Source: Physcia stellaris | Lineage: Eukaryota > Ascomycota > Lecanoromycetes > Caliciales > Physciaceae | Length of the DNA: 64,000 nt | Assembly: GCA_018902385.1 (NCBI GenBank) | Contig: JABSSW010000057.1 | Location: forward strand, 124,001-188,000 | Direction of reading: 5' to 3' | Part shown: in pieces, positions 22,143 to 32,034 of the stretch | Position numbering within the stretch: position 1 is the first letter of the stretch | Layout: each line of letters opens with the position of its first letter | Translations under genes and position numbers: made by a program | Notes under the pieces: generated by a model | Told to the model about the DNA's origin: nothing | The model's input: only the letters and a program-made list of their open reading frames with translations | Databases searched by the model: none

Positions 22143-22338
22143 TGTTGAAAATACAACTTTCGCGAATGTGTTGCAGTCAGAATTCAATTGATATAATCTG
22201 ACGAAAAATACTAGTGCGTTTTTGTTGAAACTAGTGTCTTGACATTCGCACATTTTTTGTGCTTTCATTCTGCATGTATGTTACAGAACAACGAGATTCA
22301 GAGCAATAAAATGATAATCATTCATGATTCTTTCAATA
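22143..22338 (+). repeat. Inner element 3' LTR
   Basis: Pairs with 18896-19116. The AATTT target duplication follows at 22339-22343. Confidence 0.8.
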
Positions 22339-22343
22339 AATTT

Positions 22344-23160
22344 CTGAATAAATTTATCGACATCGAAATTGTTTTGTGCGTCGATTGCATCACGAATGAC
22401 ATCGTATTCGACAAACAAAAATTGTAAAAATGTTTGAAAACGACGTTTTGATTTGAATAAACTCGTCATGTTTGATTGCATGTTTGCAACTTTGCGATTC
22501 TTTTTGATGATATCAATGTAAACGATTTCGATAATCATGTTTGAAAATTTTTTATAATTCATGAATTTTTGCAAATATTGTCTTTCAATTGTAACAAATT
22601 TTTGTTTGTATTTGTTGACAAAAACTTTTCAAATTTTTTTGACAATTTTCAATTTTGTCATCAGTTTTTGATCATCGTCATCGATACATTCGATAAATTG
22701 ATATTGTGTTTTGACATTGAATTTTTTTTCAATTTTTTTTCATCAAAATTTAAATCGACATTTCATTTTGATTTTCGAAAATCATTCGACAACAATTTTG
22801 ACACATAATTTGAATCAACGATATTTCAAATTTTTTCGTCGATAAATCATTGTTTCATTAACTTGAATCATTTTTCGCGATTTTGACGAATAAAAATATC
22901 GCAAACTCGACGCGCGTTGAATTTGTTGAATTCGAAATCGTTAATGATACGTGATGTGATATGTAAATATGTATTCGAATGTTTTTTTTTTTTTTATTGT
23001 CGTGTGCTTTTTCGTGAAATTGTCGATCGAATCGTGTAAATTCTTTTTATTGTTTTAACGCGATCGAACGATGAGTTTTTTTCACAGTTGTTTGATTTTC
23101 GTGATTTCGTGATCGAACGATTGACGCTGACAATCACAAAAAGTTTATGTTAATTCGAAT
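22344..23160 (-). pseudogene. copia gag remnant
   Basis: The minus-strand frame near 22344-22574 resembles copia Gag (UBN2-type): a KRRFQTFLQFLFVEYDVIRD segment corresponds to the usual L-SLP--Y- block, followed by a DVDKFIQKF helix like the L-LEE---RL block. The N-terminal half towards 23160 is too mutated to read. The gene is cut by the inner LTR element at 22338. Confidence 0.6.
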
Positions 23161-23168
23161 TCATAATT

Positions 23169-23362
23169 TATTGAACGAATGTAAATGATTGTCATTGCAT
23201 TGCATGCAATACTATCGAAATTACGTACAGAAAAAATACAATTTGATTGCGCAAATGTTTTTAATAATGATCGATTTTAACACGTTTCGTTTAATCGATC
23301 AATCAAAATTCTGATTCTATTCGTATTCATATTTCAGTTTTTTGTCATCGTATTTTTCAACA
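23169..23362 (-). repeat. copia LTR (5' LTR in element orientation)
   Basis: Direct repeat of 14050-14245, followed by the TTGAT target duplication at 23363-23367. Confidence 0.85.
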
Positions 23363-23367
23363 TTGAT

Positions 23368-24141
23368 CGTGATATTTTTTTTGTGATTTTCGAAATCATC
23401 GCGAAATTTCATTATTATGAAATTATGTAAAATGTTTTTATCATTGATCAAATTGTATAAAACGAAATTTTTTTCTGTTGATTTGTGTGAAAAATCAAAT
23501 TTGTTATTCATACAATCATGAAATTCGATTGTTGACTCGTCGATTGCAAAATGATTTTCAAAATTAATAAACGAAAATAATCGATTTTTGAAAACATTCA
23601 AAACGATTTCGATTTTTCAAAATCATAATGCGTTGTTGTATAACATATGTTGATTAAATTCAACGTTCAAATGACGTTCAATGTTTTGATATCGATCGCG
23701 ATTGAATGATAAATTATGAAAATTATTTTGAAATCAAAATGATTGAATTGTTGCGTTTGCAACAAAATGCTGAATCATAAAAATGCGTATAACAATTCAT
23801 TGACGTAATTTCATCATAGTGAGTGCATTTCAATTGATTTTTTTGATATAAATCGTCTGATTGATGTGATGTAACAATAAATCGAATATCGATTGCAAAA
23901 AAAACAAAAACAACTGAACGAGCTTTCAAGACGTCATACAAGCGTGATCCAATTGAAATGATCGATAAATAAATGTAATAAAAAATGTATAATCAAATTC
24001 ACGCGTTTGAATGACTTTCTTCTGCTCCAATACAGTGAAATGTCGTTTTTTCGATTTCGAAATGAAAACGTTTAAATCGACGCGTGTCTTTTTTTCTTCT
24101 TGAACGATGACTAGCTCTGATGTTGACTCAACAAATGACAT
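23368..24141 (-). pseudogene. piggyBac-like transposase, N-terminal half (decayed)
   Basis: A minus-strand fragment at 24141-23926 begins with an ATG and an acidic/basic N-terminus. The fragment at 23601-23368 contains HFAIDESTIEFHDCMNNKF, matching the conserved (S)-(I/V)-DE-M-PF-GR--(K) block around the first catalytic Asp of piggyBac transposases, then FVLYNLINDKNILHNF. It breaks at the copia insertion site. Confidence 0.65.
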
Positions 24142-24262
24142 GTTGTTTATATGATGTAATAGATTCGATTCAAACGATTCAAACGACGTCGCAATGACCA
24201 GAATAGACGTATTATTGATGAAGTAAATAATGATTGCAAATGAAAGAGAGAAATCACGAAAT

Positions 24263-24303
24263 AAACACGCTAAATTTCACTAATTGGATGCGGAGGGGAT
24301 AGG
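24263..24303 (-). repeat. Right terminal inverted repeat (41 bp)
   Basis: Exact reverse complement of 12835-12875. It ends 185 bp before the predicted start codon of the SLD7-like gene. Confidence 0.9.
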
Positions 24304-24488
24304 TTGGGCCACACATATTTTGAGAAGTTGTCCAAAGTCACGTGAGATTGTAGCGCGACGCGTTACACGCGCTTTTTCTTGCACGCGTTCCATATCTGGC
24401 AGACTAAGATAATTCAAGGATCGCTGATGGCATCGATTAAAGACCCCGCTAAAGCCTAGGTCTCAAGACTTCAACTGGTTCTCGCCTA

Positions 24489-26068
24489 ATGTCATCACCT
24501 GTAACCACTGAGGTCTGGGCTGGAGATATTGCGGTTGATGGGGGGCAGTCAATCATTCAAGGTTTTACAGACCATCCATCCGCAAACAAATTTCCAGCTG
24601 ATCGACGACAGACGTCCATTTCCATAGCGCCTTTCCTTCGCCAAATGTAGTATTGCCGAAAGACTGCAATCTGCGGGTCCTCGACGTGGTTTACGTCGCT
24701 GAAATACCATTCCACTTACTCGCTGGGCCAGCACTGACCCTCTCATCTGATGATCCAGCAACTGAAGAGTATTTCTCCAGGGTATTGCTGAAAGATGGGA
24801 CAGAAGAACTTCACGGAGATAGTACTAGTCTACCATGGTGGAGAAGGGAGTTGAAACAGTCTGATCATGGGATTCTACTGAAGATCGAGCATGCGTATTG
24901 GAGTGACACCATTGTGGCAACGGAGATACTGGTCTATGCAGCAGTGGATGCTTATTCTGATGGTTCGAATGGTACAAATGGCATGCTCACGCCACCGAGG
25001 TCTTCATCTCCAGTTCTTGGAGGACAAGGGCTCACTTCTACACTTGCAACCCTTCCCTGTCTGTCACTTAAGCTATACGCTCTGCCACTCGACAGCCGCC
25101 GTCTTGCATCAATCAATGTCTCTCACCACGAGGACTTTGCAGGTTCCACATCGTTGAGTAATGGCGAAGCTCGGTTTATCCTAAACCGCGACTACGACAC
25201 CATGAATACACAAACGGCCACTAACAAGCGTCGGAAACTGTCCCATGTCTTTGATGACGCTACCTACCAAAGACGAAAACTCAAGGGCCGCGGTGGGGAG
25301 TGTATCTCTCAAGCGGTAGCTAAGGTGATTTTGCAGCAGCAGGGGAAACCTCTAGAGAGCACCAAGCCAAGCCAAACCCCAGAGATACCTTCGCAGCCTG
25401 ATCGCGATCTCCATGGCGATCAGTCTGGGAGAATCTTTTCTCGAGCCTTAAGTGCAGCATCGCTTACGAGTCTAGACCCGTCGCGTCCACCTTCAAGAAG
25501 ATCAGCTTTCGTCGCAGGGAAAAGGTCCGCTCTAAGCCGCGTGGAGAGCGTGATGTCAAACGATTCAGTAAGCGGGGAAAGCGATAACGGCTTCGAGCAA
25601 CAGAACAAAGCCGCCCTCGCCAGGATCGTAATGGCAGGAATGAGGATGTACGGACTGCAGCAGCAGAAGAAACCGCACAAAGTCCTACCCTCGCACCATT
25701 CCCTCAGCCCAGACATAGTTATAGAAAGTCAGCAAGCGACTGCGAATGGTCATGCTGAGGATCCGGATGAGTACAAAGCCATCTACCATCAGACATTCAA
25801 GGCCGCTTGTTTCGCGTTCCGTGCACATCTGGCCGCGAAGATGGTTCCTCAGGAGGACATGCGCGAAGTCGTCGATCGCTTACTATCTTTGTTTTGTGTG
25901 AATCCCCTTCCGGGGCTAGAGAACGGCAAGATGGCCTCTGAAGTCTTCGGAAGCCAGGAGGAACGACCGCGGGACGTGTTTGATCAGCCTAGCTCGATAG
26001 CCGTTAAAGCCATCAGTGTCGAGACGCCCTCTTCAAGGAAAGGGAAATCAGTTGTTGAACCGGCGTAG
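24489..26068 (+). CDS. SLD7: Sld7-like replication-initiation protein
   Basis: Exons 24489-24561 and 24651-26068. The 89-nt intron restores phase (a weak donor gttttacag and acceptor atgtag), giving about 496 residues. The N-terminal piece (TEVWAGDI) fits the family start, followed by a conserved AEIPFHLLAGPALTLSSDDP segment. The middle is long, Ser-rich and disordered, with KRRKLSHVFDDATYQRRKLKGRGG. The end holds the Sld7 C-terminal helix region (EYKAIYHQTFKAACFAFRAH...VDRLLSLFC). In yeast, Sld7 partners Sld3 to load Cdc45 at replication origins. The assignment rests on remembered family motifs; the first exon is the least certain part. The outer transposon ends 185 bp upstream. Confidence 0.75.
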
Positions 26069-26965
26069 AAATAAGCAACTTTGTTGGGAAACCAGGGAGC
26101 GGATAGCATGCTGGGCTGGGAATGCCTTGGTCATCCTCAACTCTGCAGTGTTTGGTCTCAGTCTTTGCATCCACCCAGGTTCTGCGAATTGGCTGTGCTA
26201 TTTGAAGGATAGACGGCTTGCCTACGTAGCTCGGCGCCTGACATTTGGGAAACGCGGTTACAGCGATGGCTGTAGACTAGCAAGGTAAAAGAAATATACC
26301 TGACGTGTCGGACGAAGCAACGGAACGAGCGATTACGACCGTGTGAAAAGTCTTGGACGCTATGAAAGCCTATTGGAGCTGAGCGCGCACATTATGAGGT
26401 AAGATACTAAGGTTCCTTTACCCCCTAGACAAATATGAGTCCCGCAACCGGGTTAGAAACAAGACGGACTGCTGCCACTGCGTGGGAAAATCCGATGCTT
26501 ATCTCGTCGACAGCCATGTAAAGAGAAAGCATTATGCTGTACGCCCAAGATACACGGTCTCCAACAAGCAAAAACCAATGTTAGGGATTCTAACCTTTGC
26601 GCCCCTTTTGGAATTTGAAGAATTGGAAGAAGTAAGAGAAGTTGGGGTCATTTTAAAGAGGGATGGAAACAAGCAGCATTAACTCTAGTGAATCATACCT
26701 TCTTGCCCAATACACGCAAGATGACTTACTGAATAATATACGTATTACATCAGATCCAGCAACCATCAACCCGAAGCTCTCAGCATCTGTTGGGAATCCC
26801 ATTTGAACTTGGTGTGTAGTGATAGTTCCAATTACCGCAATGTCCACAGCGGCGGAACTCTGCCGTTCTTCAGATTCGATGAAGGGTAACATTGCATTCG
26901 CTTCTTATATATTAACAACATTCTTTCTGCCCGTGCCAACGCCCACCCCCCTCCCAAGATACATC
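26069..26965. other. Intergenic between convergent SLD7-like and VPS55
   Basis: About 900 bp. A 66-residue plus-strand frame (26482-26682) has no recognisable features. The stretch should contain the two 3' UTRs. Confidence 0.4.
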
Positions 26966-27513
26966 CTAGAAATCCTGCTCCTCCTGGAAGAAAAGCGTGA
27001 AGCTTATGATAGTCCCATAGATGAGCAGTCCCCCAATAATCGACATGACCATCGCCGGAACAGCAATATGCCCCGTATGCGCCAGTAGCACCGGCAGCGC
27101 TACACCAAATCCAAGTCAGCCATCTATCATGCCTCTGCATCACTTTCCCTTATCCCTTCCCGCTCACTCCTTCCCCAACACCGATTCCGGGGATCAACGT
27201 ACCAATACCCATCACCACCAAAAACGCGGTGCAGAACCTTCCGAAATCCACGACCGCGCTCCCCGCACTTTCCATGAAATCATCGGGATTCGAACACCGG
27301 CTGCATATCCAGTTGGGGAGGGGCGCGAGGATGTAGGTCGCCACGACCAGGAGTGGGAGGTATTCGTGCCATAGGGCGCACGAGAGGATGACGAGGAGGA
27401 AGCCTATTGCGAGTATCTGAGACCCATATATCAGCTCAAAGGTTTCTGCCAGTGATTGGAGTGGATAGACGCACGAAGGATAGGGCGATGATTGTTTTGA
27501 GACCTGCTGCCAT
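26966..27513 (-). CDS. VPS55: Vacuolar protein sorting protein Vps55
   Basis: Exons (minus): 27513-27475, 27416-27203 and 27099-26966, encoding 128 aa, the usual length. Introns of 58 and 103 nt have GTGCGT and GTACGT donors. Four hydrophobic segments are visible: the start (MAAGLKTIIALSF|ILAIG), PLLVVATYILAPLPNW, FLVVMGI|ALPVLLAH and MVMSIIGGLLIYGTIISF. The signature ICSRCSNPDDFMES loop and the QEEQDF C-terminus fit the family. Vps55 works with Vps68 in endosome-to-vacuole traffic as an integral endosomal membrane protein. It is divergent from PRE5 with 365 bp between start codons. Confidence 0.95.
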
Positions 27514-27878
27514 GGTTGGAGTGCGGTGGGTTGGGAGGCGGTTGGAGAGCTAGGATGGAGGTCGCATGCGCCCGAGGGAGAGAGCTTCTGGGGGTGATAA
27601 AGGGCGGCGATCTCGTAGTGTGCGCTGAAGTAAGGAGGCTAAAGGGAAGAGTCTGTACAGAATAATAGCAGACTTGAATTGAAGCTTGCTGACACGGAGG
27701 TTTCCTGAGGCTGGGCCACTCATCCAGGGTCCAGCGGCGCCAAGACCAGCATCACGTCGCCTTCTGACTGCCTGAGCTCTTCTTGAAGACAATTGACTAC
27801 CAGTCCACGAACCCGATCTCACTTAGACGAGAGCCTTGCTGTTGCCGACATATTTATTTGTAACCTCGACAACTCACC
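27514..27878. promoter_or_regulatory. Shared bidirectional promoter, VPS55/PRE5
   Basis: 365 bp between two divergent start codons, so both promoters must lie here or overlap. No specific motif is called. Confidence 0.5.
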
Positions 27879-28824
27879 ATGTTCAGGAACAACTACGACA
27901 ACGATGCAGTCACATTGTAAGCTACAGCTTCTGGTTGAGATCAAGACCAAGCTCACAGGCATGTAGCTCACCCCAAGGCCGCATCTTCCAAGTCGAATAT
28001 GCCCAAGAAGCCGTCAAGCAAGGGTCGGTAGTAGTAGGGATCGTCAGCAAGACACACGCAGTCCTGCTAGCTCTAAAGGTCCATCTCCAACACCCAACAC
28101 CTATCGCCTCGCACAAGCTGACCTCAGTATCCAGCGCAATGCAGAAGAGCTCTCCTCATACCAGAAAAAGATCATAGAACTCGACTCACATTTCGGTCTC
28201 GCTCTCGCCGGTCTAGCCTCCGACGCCCGTGTCCTCTCCAACTTCATGAAACAACAAGCTCTTGCCTCGAAGATGACCTACGGCCGAGCGATCCCCATCG
28301 AACGCGTCATCAACCAGATAGCAGACCGCGCGCAATGGAATACACAGATGGCGGGGAAGAGACCGTACGGGGTCGGGCTGCTAGTAGCTGGTGTGGATGA
28401 GACAGGACCACATCTATTTGAGTTCTCTCCCTCGGGGATGACGCAAGAGATGGCGGCTTGTGCGATAGGAGCCAGGAGTCAAATGGCTAGGACGTACCTC
28501 GAGAGACATCTAGCTGAGTTCGAGGGTGCGAGCAGAGAAGAGCTGGTCAAGCATGGATTGATGGCGCTGAAGGAGAGCTTGGCACAAGACAAAGAGTTGA
28601 CGGTTGAGAATACAAGCGTGGGCGTTGTTGGGAAGGCGACAGATGGGAAGAGGAAGCTCGAGAGCTTCAAGCTTTATGATGGACCGGAGGTTAGCTCGTT
28701 GCTGGATGCCAGCCTTGAGAGCACGGATGTGCCTGCAGATGGCGGTCATGCCGCGGAGACTGGAGCAGCGACACAAGGAGACCCTTCGACGGCACCAGGA
28801 GATTCCATGGACGTGGACTCTTAG
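27879..28824 (+). CDS. PRE5: 20S proteasome subunit alpha-6
   Basis: Exons 27879-27916, 27967-28078 and 28135-28824, encoding 279 aa. Introns of 50 and 56 nt keep phase. The alpha-type N-terminus is intact: [15 protein letters not shown] then [17 protein letters not shown], the signature of alpha subunits. Next come [38 protein letters not shown] and [16 protein letters not shown], which identify alpha-6 (Pre5/PSMA1). The tail is Ala/Gly/Asp-rich and ends MDVDS. It forms part of the alpha ring gating the 20S core in cytosol and nucleus. No catalytic Thr is expected. Confidence 0.97.
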
Positions 28825-28949
28825 ATCTGTATTAATAAAGCATGTTATTCTGCCTGCCTCAGATTTTTCATGACAGTCGTCCGTATGCCTTGACATACTC
28901 CACGCTATGCAAATTCATAGGCCAATACCTCGCTCTCGCCAAGTCTTCC

Positions 28950-29739
28950 CTAATTCTGGCTCCAATCCAGCTTCATCCTGTCCTCACTGACAATGTACTC
29001 CTGCAGACACTTGACACACTCCTCCGCCGACAGCGCCTCCACTAGAATCCCCGCGTTCCCGCCAGAGATAAACCCGGAGCTGACAGCAGTCCGTATCCAA
29101 GTAATCAGCCCATCATAATACCCATCCACATTAAACACCACAATCCCACACCCATGAATCCCCAACTGATTCCACGTAACCATCTCCATCAACTCCTCCA
29201 GCGTCCCAAACCCCCCGGACAGCGCCACGAACCCGCTCCCAGGCCCCCCCTCCATGACCTTCTTCGCCATCAGCCGCTTGCGGGTGTGCATATCCGCGAC
29301 AACGGTAGTGCGCCCGAAGATAGCCTCGTCGATCATGTCCTTCGCGTCCGTCTTGCCTTCGCGCCCCTCTTGCTCGAATTTTATCAGGGCCTCGGGGATG
29401 ATGCCGTGCACGGAGTCCGGGCCGGAGAGGGACACGAGGGTGCGTGCCAGTTCGCCCATTATGCCTACTGTGCCGCCGCCGTAGACGAGGGAGATGGAGT
29501 TGGAGTGCAGGGCGTGGGCTAGGGAGCGGGCGGCGGCGAGGTGGGCGGGGGAGGTGCCGGGGGAGGAACCGCAGCTGGGGAGGAGTTAGTAGGGGGTTTG
29601 GATGGATGAGGGAAGGGGGTTATGGGCCAGAGTACAAGACGCAGACTATAGTACCTTTGGCTGAGGGGTCATTGGCGGGGCTTGAGGGGCGGGAGATGGA
29701 ATTGGAGGAGGGAAGGGAGGGCGGGATGTTGGAAGCCAT
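28950..29739 (-). CDS. LOG-family (lysine-decarboxylase-like) phosphoribohydrolase
   Basis: Exons (minus): 29739-29636 and 29574-28950, 242 aa; the 61-nt intron has a CTAAC branch site. Family motifs: VCVF|CGSSPG nucleotide-binding start, SLVYGGGTVGIMG, DMHTRKRLM, and the catalytic region LSGGFGTLEELMEMVTWNQLGIH. LOG proteins release cytokinin-type bases from their riboside 5'-monophosphates; fungal members are often annotated that way without proof of substrate. The usual PGGxGTxxE motif has Ser in place of Pro here; the Arg, Thr and Glu of the active site are kept. Divergent from the CLPTM1 gene. Confidence 0.9.
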
Positions 29740-29980
29740 GATGGGAGTAGGGGGTTATCGAAGAGAAGAGCAAGATCGAGGAGATTCTATTCTGTAAGAA
29801 GAGATGTTGTTTGTGTAGCGAATAGATTACTCGAGTACATATGTACATACATGTAGGAGAGCGGAATCGGCTACATTTGCCTGCGTCATTCAGGGTCCGT
29901 GTACCTGTAATCTTCAACTTTCGCTTTGCTGGCCCAAACAGCTTCATCCTTCGCCAGCTGTCGAATAAACAGACGTGACC
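29740..29980. promoter_or_regulatory. Shared bidirectional promoter, LOG/CLPTM1
   Basis: 241 bp between divergent start codons. A CAT/ATG-rich stretch (gtacatatgtacatacatgtag, 29836-29857) contains short palindromes but has no assigned role. Confidence 0.45.
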
Positions 29981-32034
29981 ATGTCTCAAGTCGCCCCAAG
30001 AGGTGGCGCAGAAGGCCAGCAAGAATCAGCTCTAAGTGTGAGAATGTGGTCAATCCGCAAAGCAATCCCAGTTACCGAAAGCAATACTGATGCCTTCCAG
30101 TCCACCATCAAATCCGCTCTTCAAGGCGTCGCCATATTCGTCTTCGCCCAGTATATGGTTGGACAATTTGTCGGCAACAAAGCTGTAAAGACAGATTCCT
30201 CAACGCCCGCTGTTCCTTCTGTTGTTCCCTCGTTCGATGCTCGGCCAGACGGCAGGGCAATAGAAAATTACAGCGCCGTACCACGAAATATTGCTCCGAT
30301 ATGGCCTCTCAACAGCACGGTAGATATGGCTCTCTATGTCGCGCCTTCTCTGGTGATGCCACAATTGAGGTCGCTGGGAAAAGAGACATTGGTGTTGGAA
30401 GAGAAGGGTTTCACTATTGGCGACTGGAAGGAGAATAGGCAGATTGACACATCATTTAAAGTACCATCGGAAGTGCAGAATAACGGAACACTGTGGGCAC
30501 ATATCTACATCGGACTCCAAGGACACGTGCTTGACCCAGCCGCGAAGGGCTACGATCCGTCCAAGGCTCACCATTTTTTTCAACCTCTAAACCAGATCAT
30601 CCCAAAGAAAAAGGTTAAGAAGACCAAAAATCTACTCTCTAGCTCCAAGGACCAAGAACCAGAAGTAGAGATCGAGGAGGATACCGGGCCAACGTTTGCT
30701 TCATACTACCACCCAAACTTTACAATGTCGTTCATCCCCGACTCGGGAACACTGAGCTTTACAACGATGCACCCAGCTCTAAGGCAGTATGTGCATCTCG
30801 AAAGTACAGGAGCGCGCGATGAGTCAGGACAAAATGGCTGGTACTACCCCATTCTTTTCACCAACACCTTCTGGCAACTCAAAGACCACATGACGGAGCT
30901 CAACTCCACTGTCAAGACCTTACCTCTGCATATCAAGCTCAATAATCTGGCCAATTGGAAATTTAGTCTATACGCTAGTATCGACGACAGCGTGAAACAA
31001 AACCAAAAGAAGGCAGCCAGTGGTGGACCTACTCCCGCCGCTGGTGATGGCAGCGAGTTTGAAGAGTTCAAGAGAGTTATCGTTGACACTAATATCTATC
31101 TACTTGCTACCACGGCCTCTGTAAGCATTTTACATATGATCTTCGAGATGCTCGCGTTCAAAAGCGACATCTCACACTGGAGGCACAAGAAAGACAACGT
31201 CGGCATCTCCGTTCGCACAATTCTCGCAAATGTCTTTATGCAAACCATCATCTTCCTCTATCTTTTCGACAACAGCGATGGAACATCATGGATGATCCTC
31301 TTCGGCCAGGGTATGGGCATCGTCCTGGAAGCCTGGAAAATCACCAAAACCGTCGACGTGAGGGTGCGGCCAGCGGAAGCCAATTCTTGGCTGCCATACA
31401 AAGTCACGTTCGAGGATAAGCACAAGCTTTCCGAGACCGAAGAAAAGACCAAAGAGTATGATGAGATTGCGTTCAGGTATCTATACCTGATTGCCATCCC
31501 TCTGCTTGGCGCCTACGCCGTCTATAGCCTGGTCTACGACACGCACAAGAGCTGGTACAGCTTTGTCATCACCACCCTCGTTGGAAGCGTCTACGCCTAC
31601 GGGTTCCTAATGATGGTACCAAGCTTGTACATCAACTACCGCCTAAAGGTCTGCCCCTAACCCCCCGTCTATCTACCTCCCCAAACCAATCACTAACAAT
31701 CGCCCAGAGCGTAGCCCACATGCCCGCCAAAGCCATGACCTACAAGTTCCTCAACACCTTCATCGACGACCTGTTCGCCTTCACCATCAAGATGCCCACG
31801 CTCCACCGCCTCGCCACGCTGAGAGACGATGTCATTTTCTTCGTCTATCTCTACCAGAGCTGGGCGTACAAAGTCGACTACACGCGCGTGAACGAGTTCG
31901 GGCAGGGGGGAGATGATGAGCCGGTTGAGGAGAAGGTGGCGAACAAGCCGCTCGCGTCGCCGCCTGAAGCGGAGACGAAGACTGCGAAGAAGGCGACGGG
32001 GGCTGAGAAGGGGTCGGCGAAGAAGCGGAAGTGA
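29981..32034 (+). CDS. CLPTM1-family multi-pass membrane protein
   Basis: Exons 29981-30037, 30101-31648 and 31708-32034, about 643 aa. The first intron (63 nt, GTGAGA...CTGATG...TTCCAG) is in frame without a stop, so a reading that keeps it would add 21 residues. Family features: an N-terminal membrane anchor (ALQGVAIFVFAQYMV), a long luminal part with N-glycosylation sites and WPLNSTVDMALYVAP, PILFTNTFW, then FEMLAFKSDISHWRHKK, the FLYLFDNSDGTSWMIL segment, the last membrane helices (YLYLIAIPLLGAYAVY) and FLNTFIDDLFAFTIKMP. The tail is Lys-rich. Human CLPTM1/CLPTM1L are ER membrane proteins linked to receptor trafficking and GPI precursor scrambling; the fungal role is inferred only by family. 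Confidence 0.93.

Larger units (their letters stand above)
18896..22338 (+). mobile_element. Small LTR element with zinc-finger gene (inner nest)
   Basis: LTRs 18896-19116 (221 bp) and 22143-22338 (196 bp) start TGTTGAAAATACA and end TTTCAATA, flanked by AATTT. The internal part is 3.0 kb and contains no reverse transcriptase, protease or integrase that I can see, only a C2H2 zinc-finger coding remnant on the plus strand. It is therefore a non-autonomous LTR element. A purine-rich gctgtgaaagag lies just before the 3' LTR. It inserted into copia gag. Confidence 0.8.
14050..23362 (-). mobile_element. Ty1/copia LTR retrotransposon (middle nest), inactivated
   Basis: LTRs of 196 and 194 bp (14050-14245, 23169-23362) flank minus-strand gag, protease, integrase, reverse transcriptase and RNase H remnants in copia order. 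Removing the inner LTR element and its 5-bp duplication leaves about 5.87 kb, a typical copia size. Target duplication is TTGAT. All coding parts are broken by C-to-T/G-to-A transitions. The LTR end pair was probably TGTTGAA...TTCAACA; both copies now begin TATTGAA. Confidence 0.85.
12835..24303 (-). mobile_element. piggyBac-like DNA transposon, interrupted (outer nest)
   Basis: The element is bounded by perfect 41-bp terminal inverted repeats (12835-12875 and 24263-24303). Subtracting the nested copia insertion with its 5-bp duplication leaves about 2,150 bp, a normal size for a piggyBac-type element. Minus-strand remnants on both sides of the insertion match piggyBac-type transposase. The interior is heavily C-to-T/G-to-A mutated and AT-rich, but the TIRs are intact. 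A TTAA target duplication, usual for piggyBac, is not seen directly at the ends (flanks are aaat on the left and ttgg on the right), so the exact termini or the superfamily target rule differ here. Confidence 0.75.

Noticed and set aside
12950-24150. AT-rich block as a possible centromere
   Set aside because: The block is fully accounted for by nested elements and is only 11 kb long; no evidence beyond base composition.
12950-24150. Many 60-100-codon open frames in the AT-rich blocks on both strands
   Set aside because: Loss of CpY sites lowers certain stop contexts on one strand and creates Phe/Ile/Lys/Asn-rich frames; only frames matching known element domains were kept.
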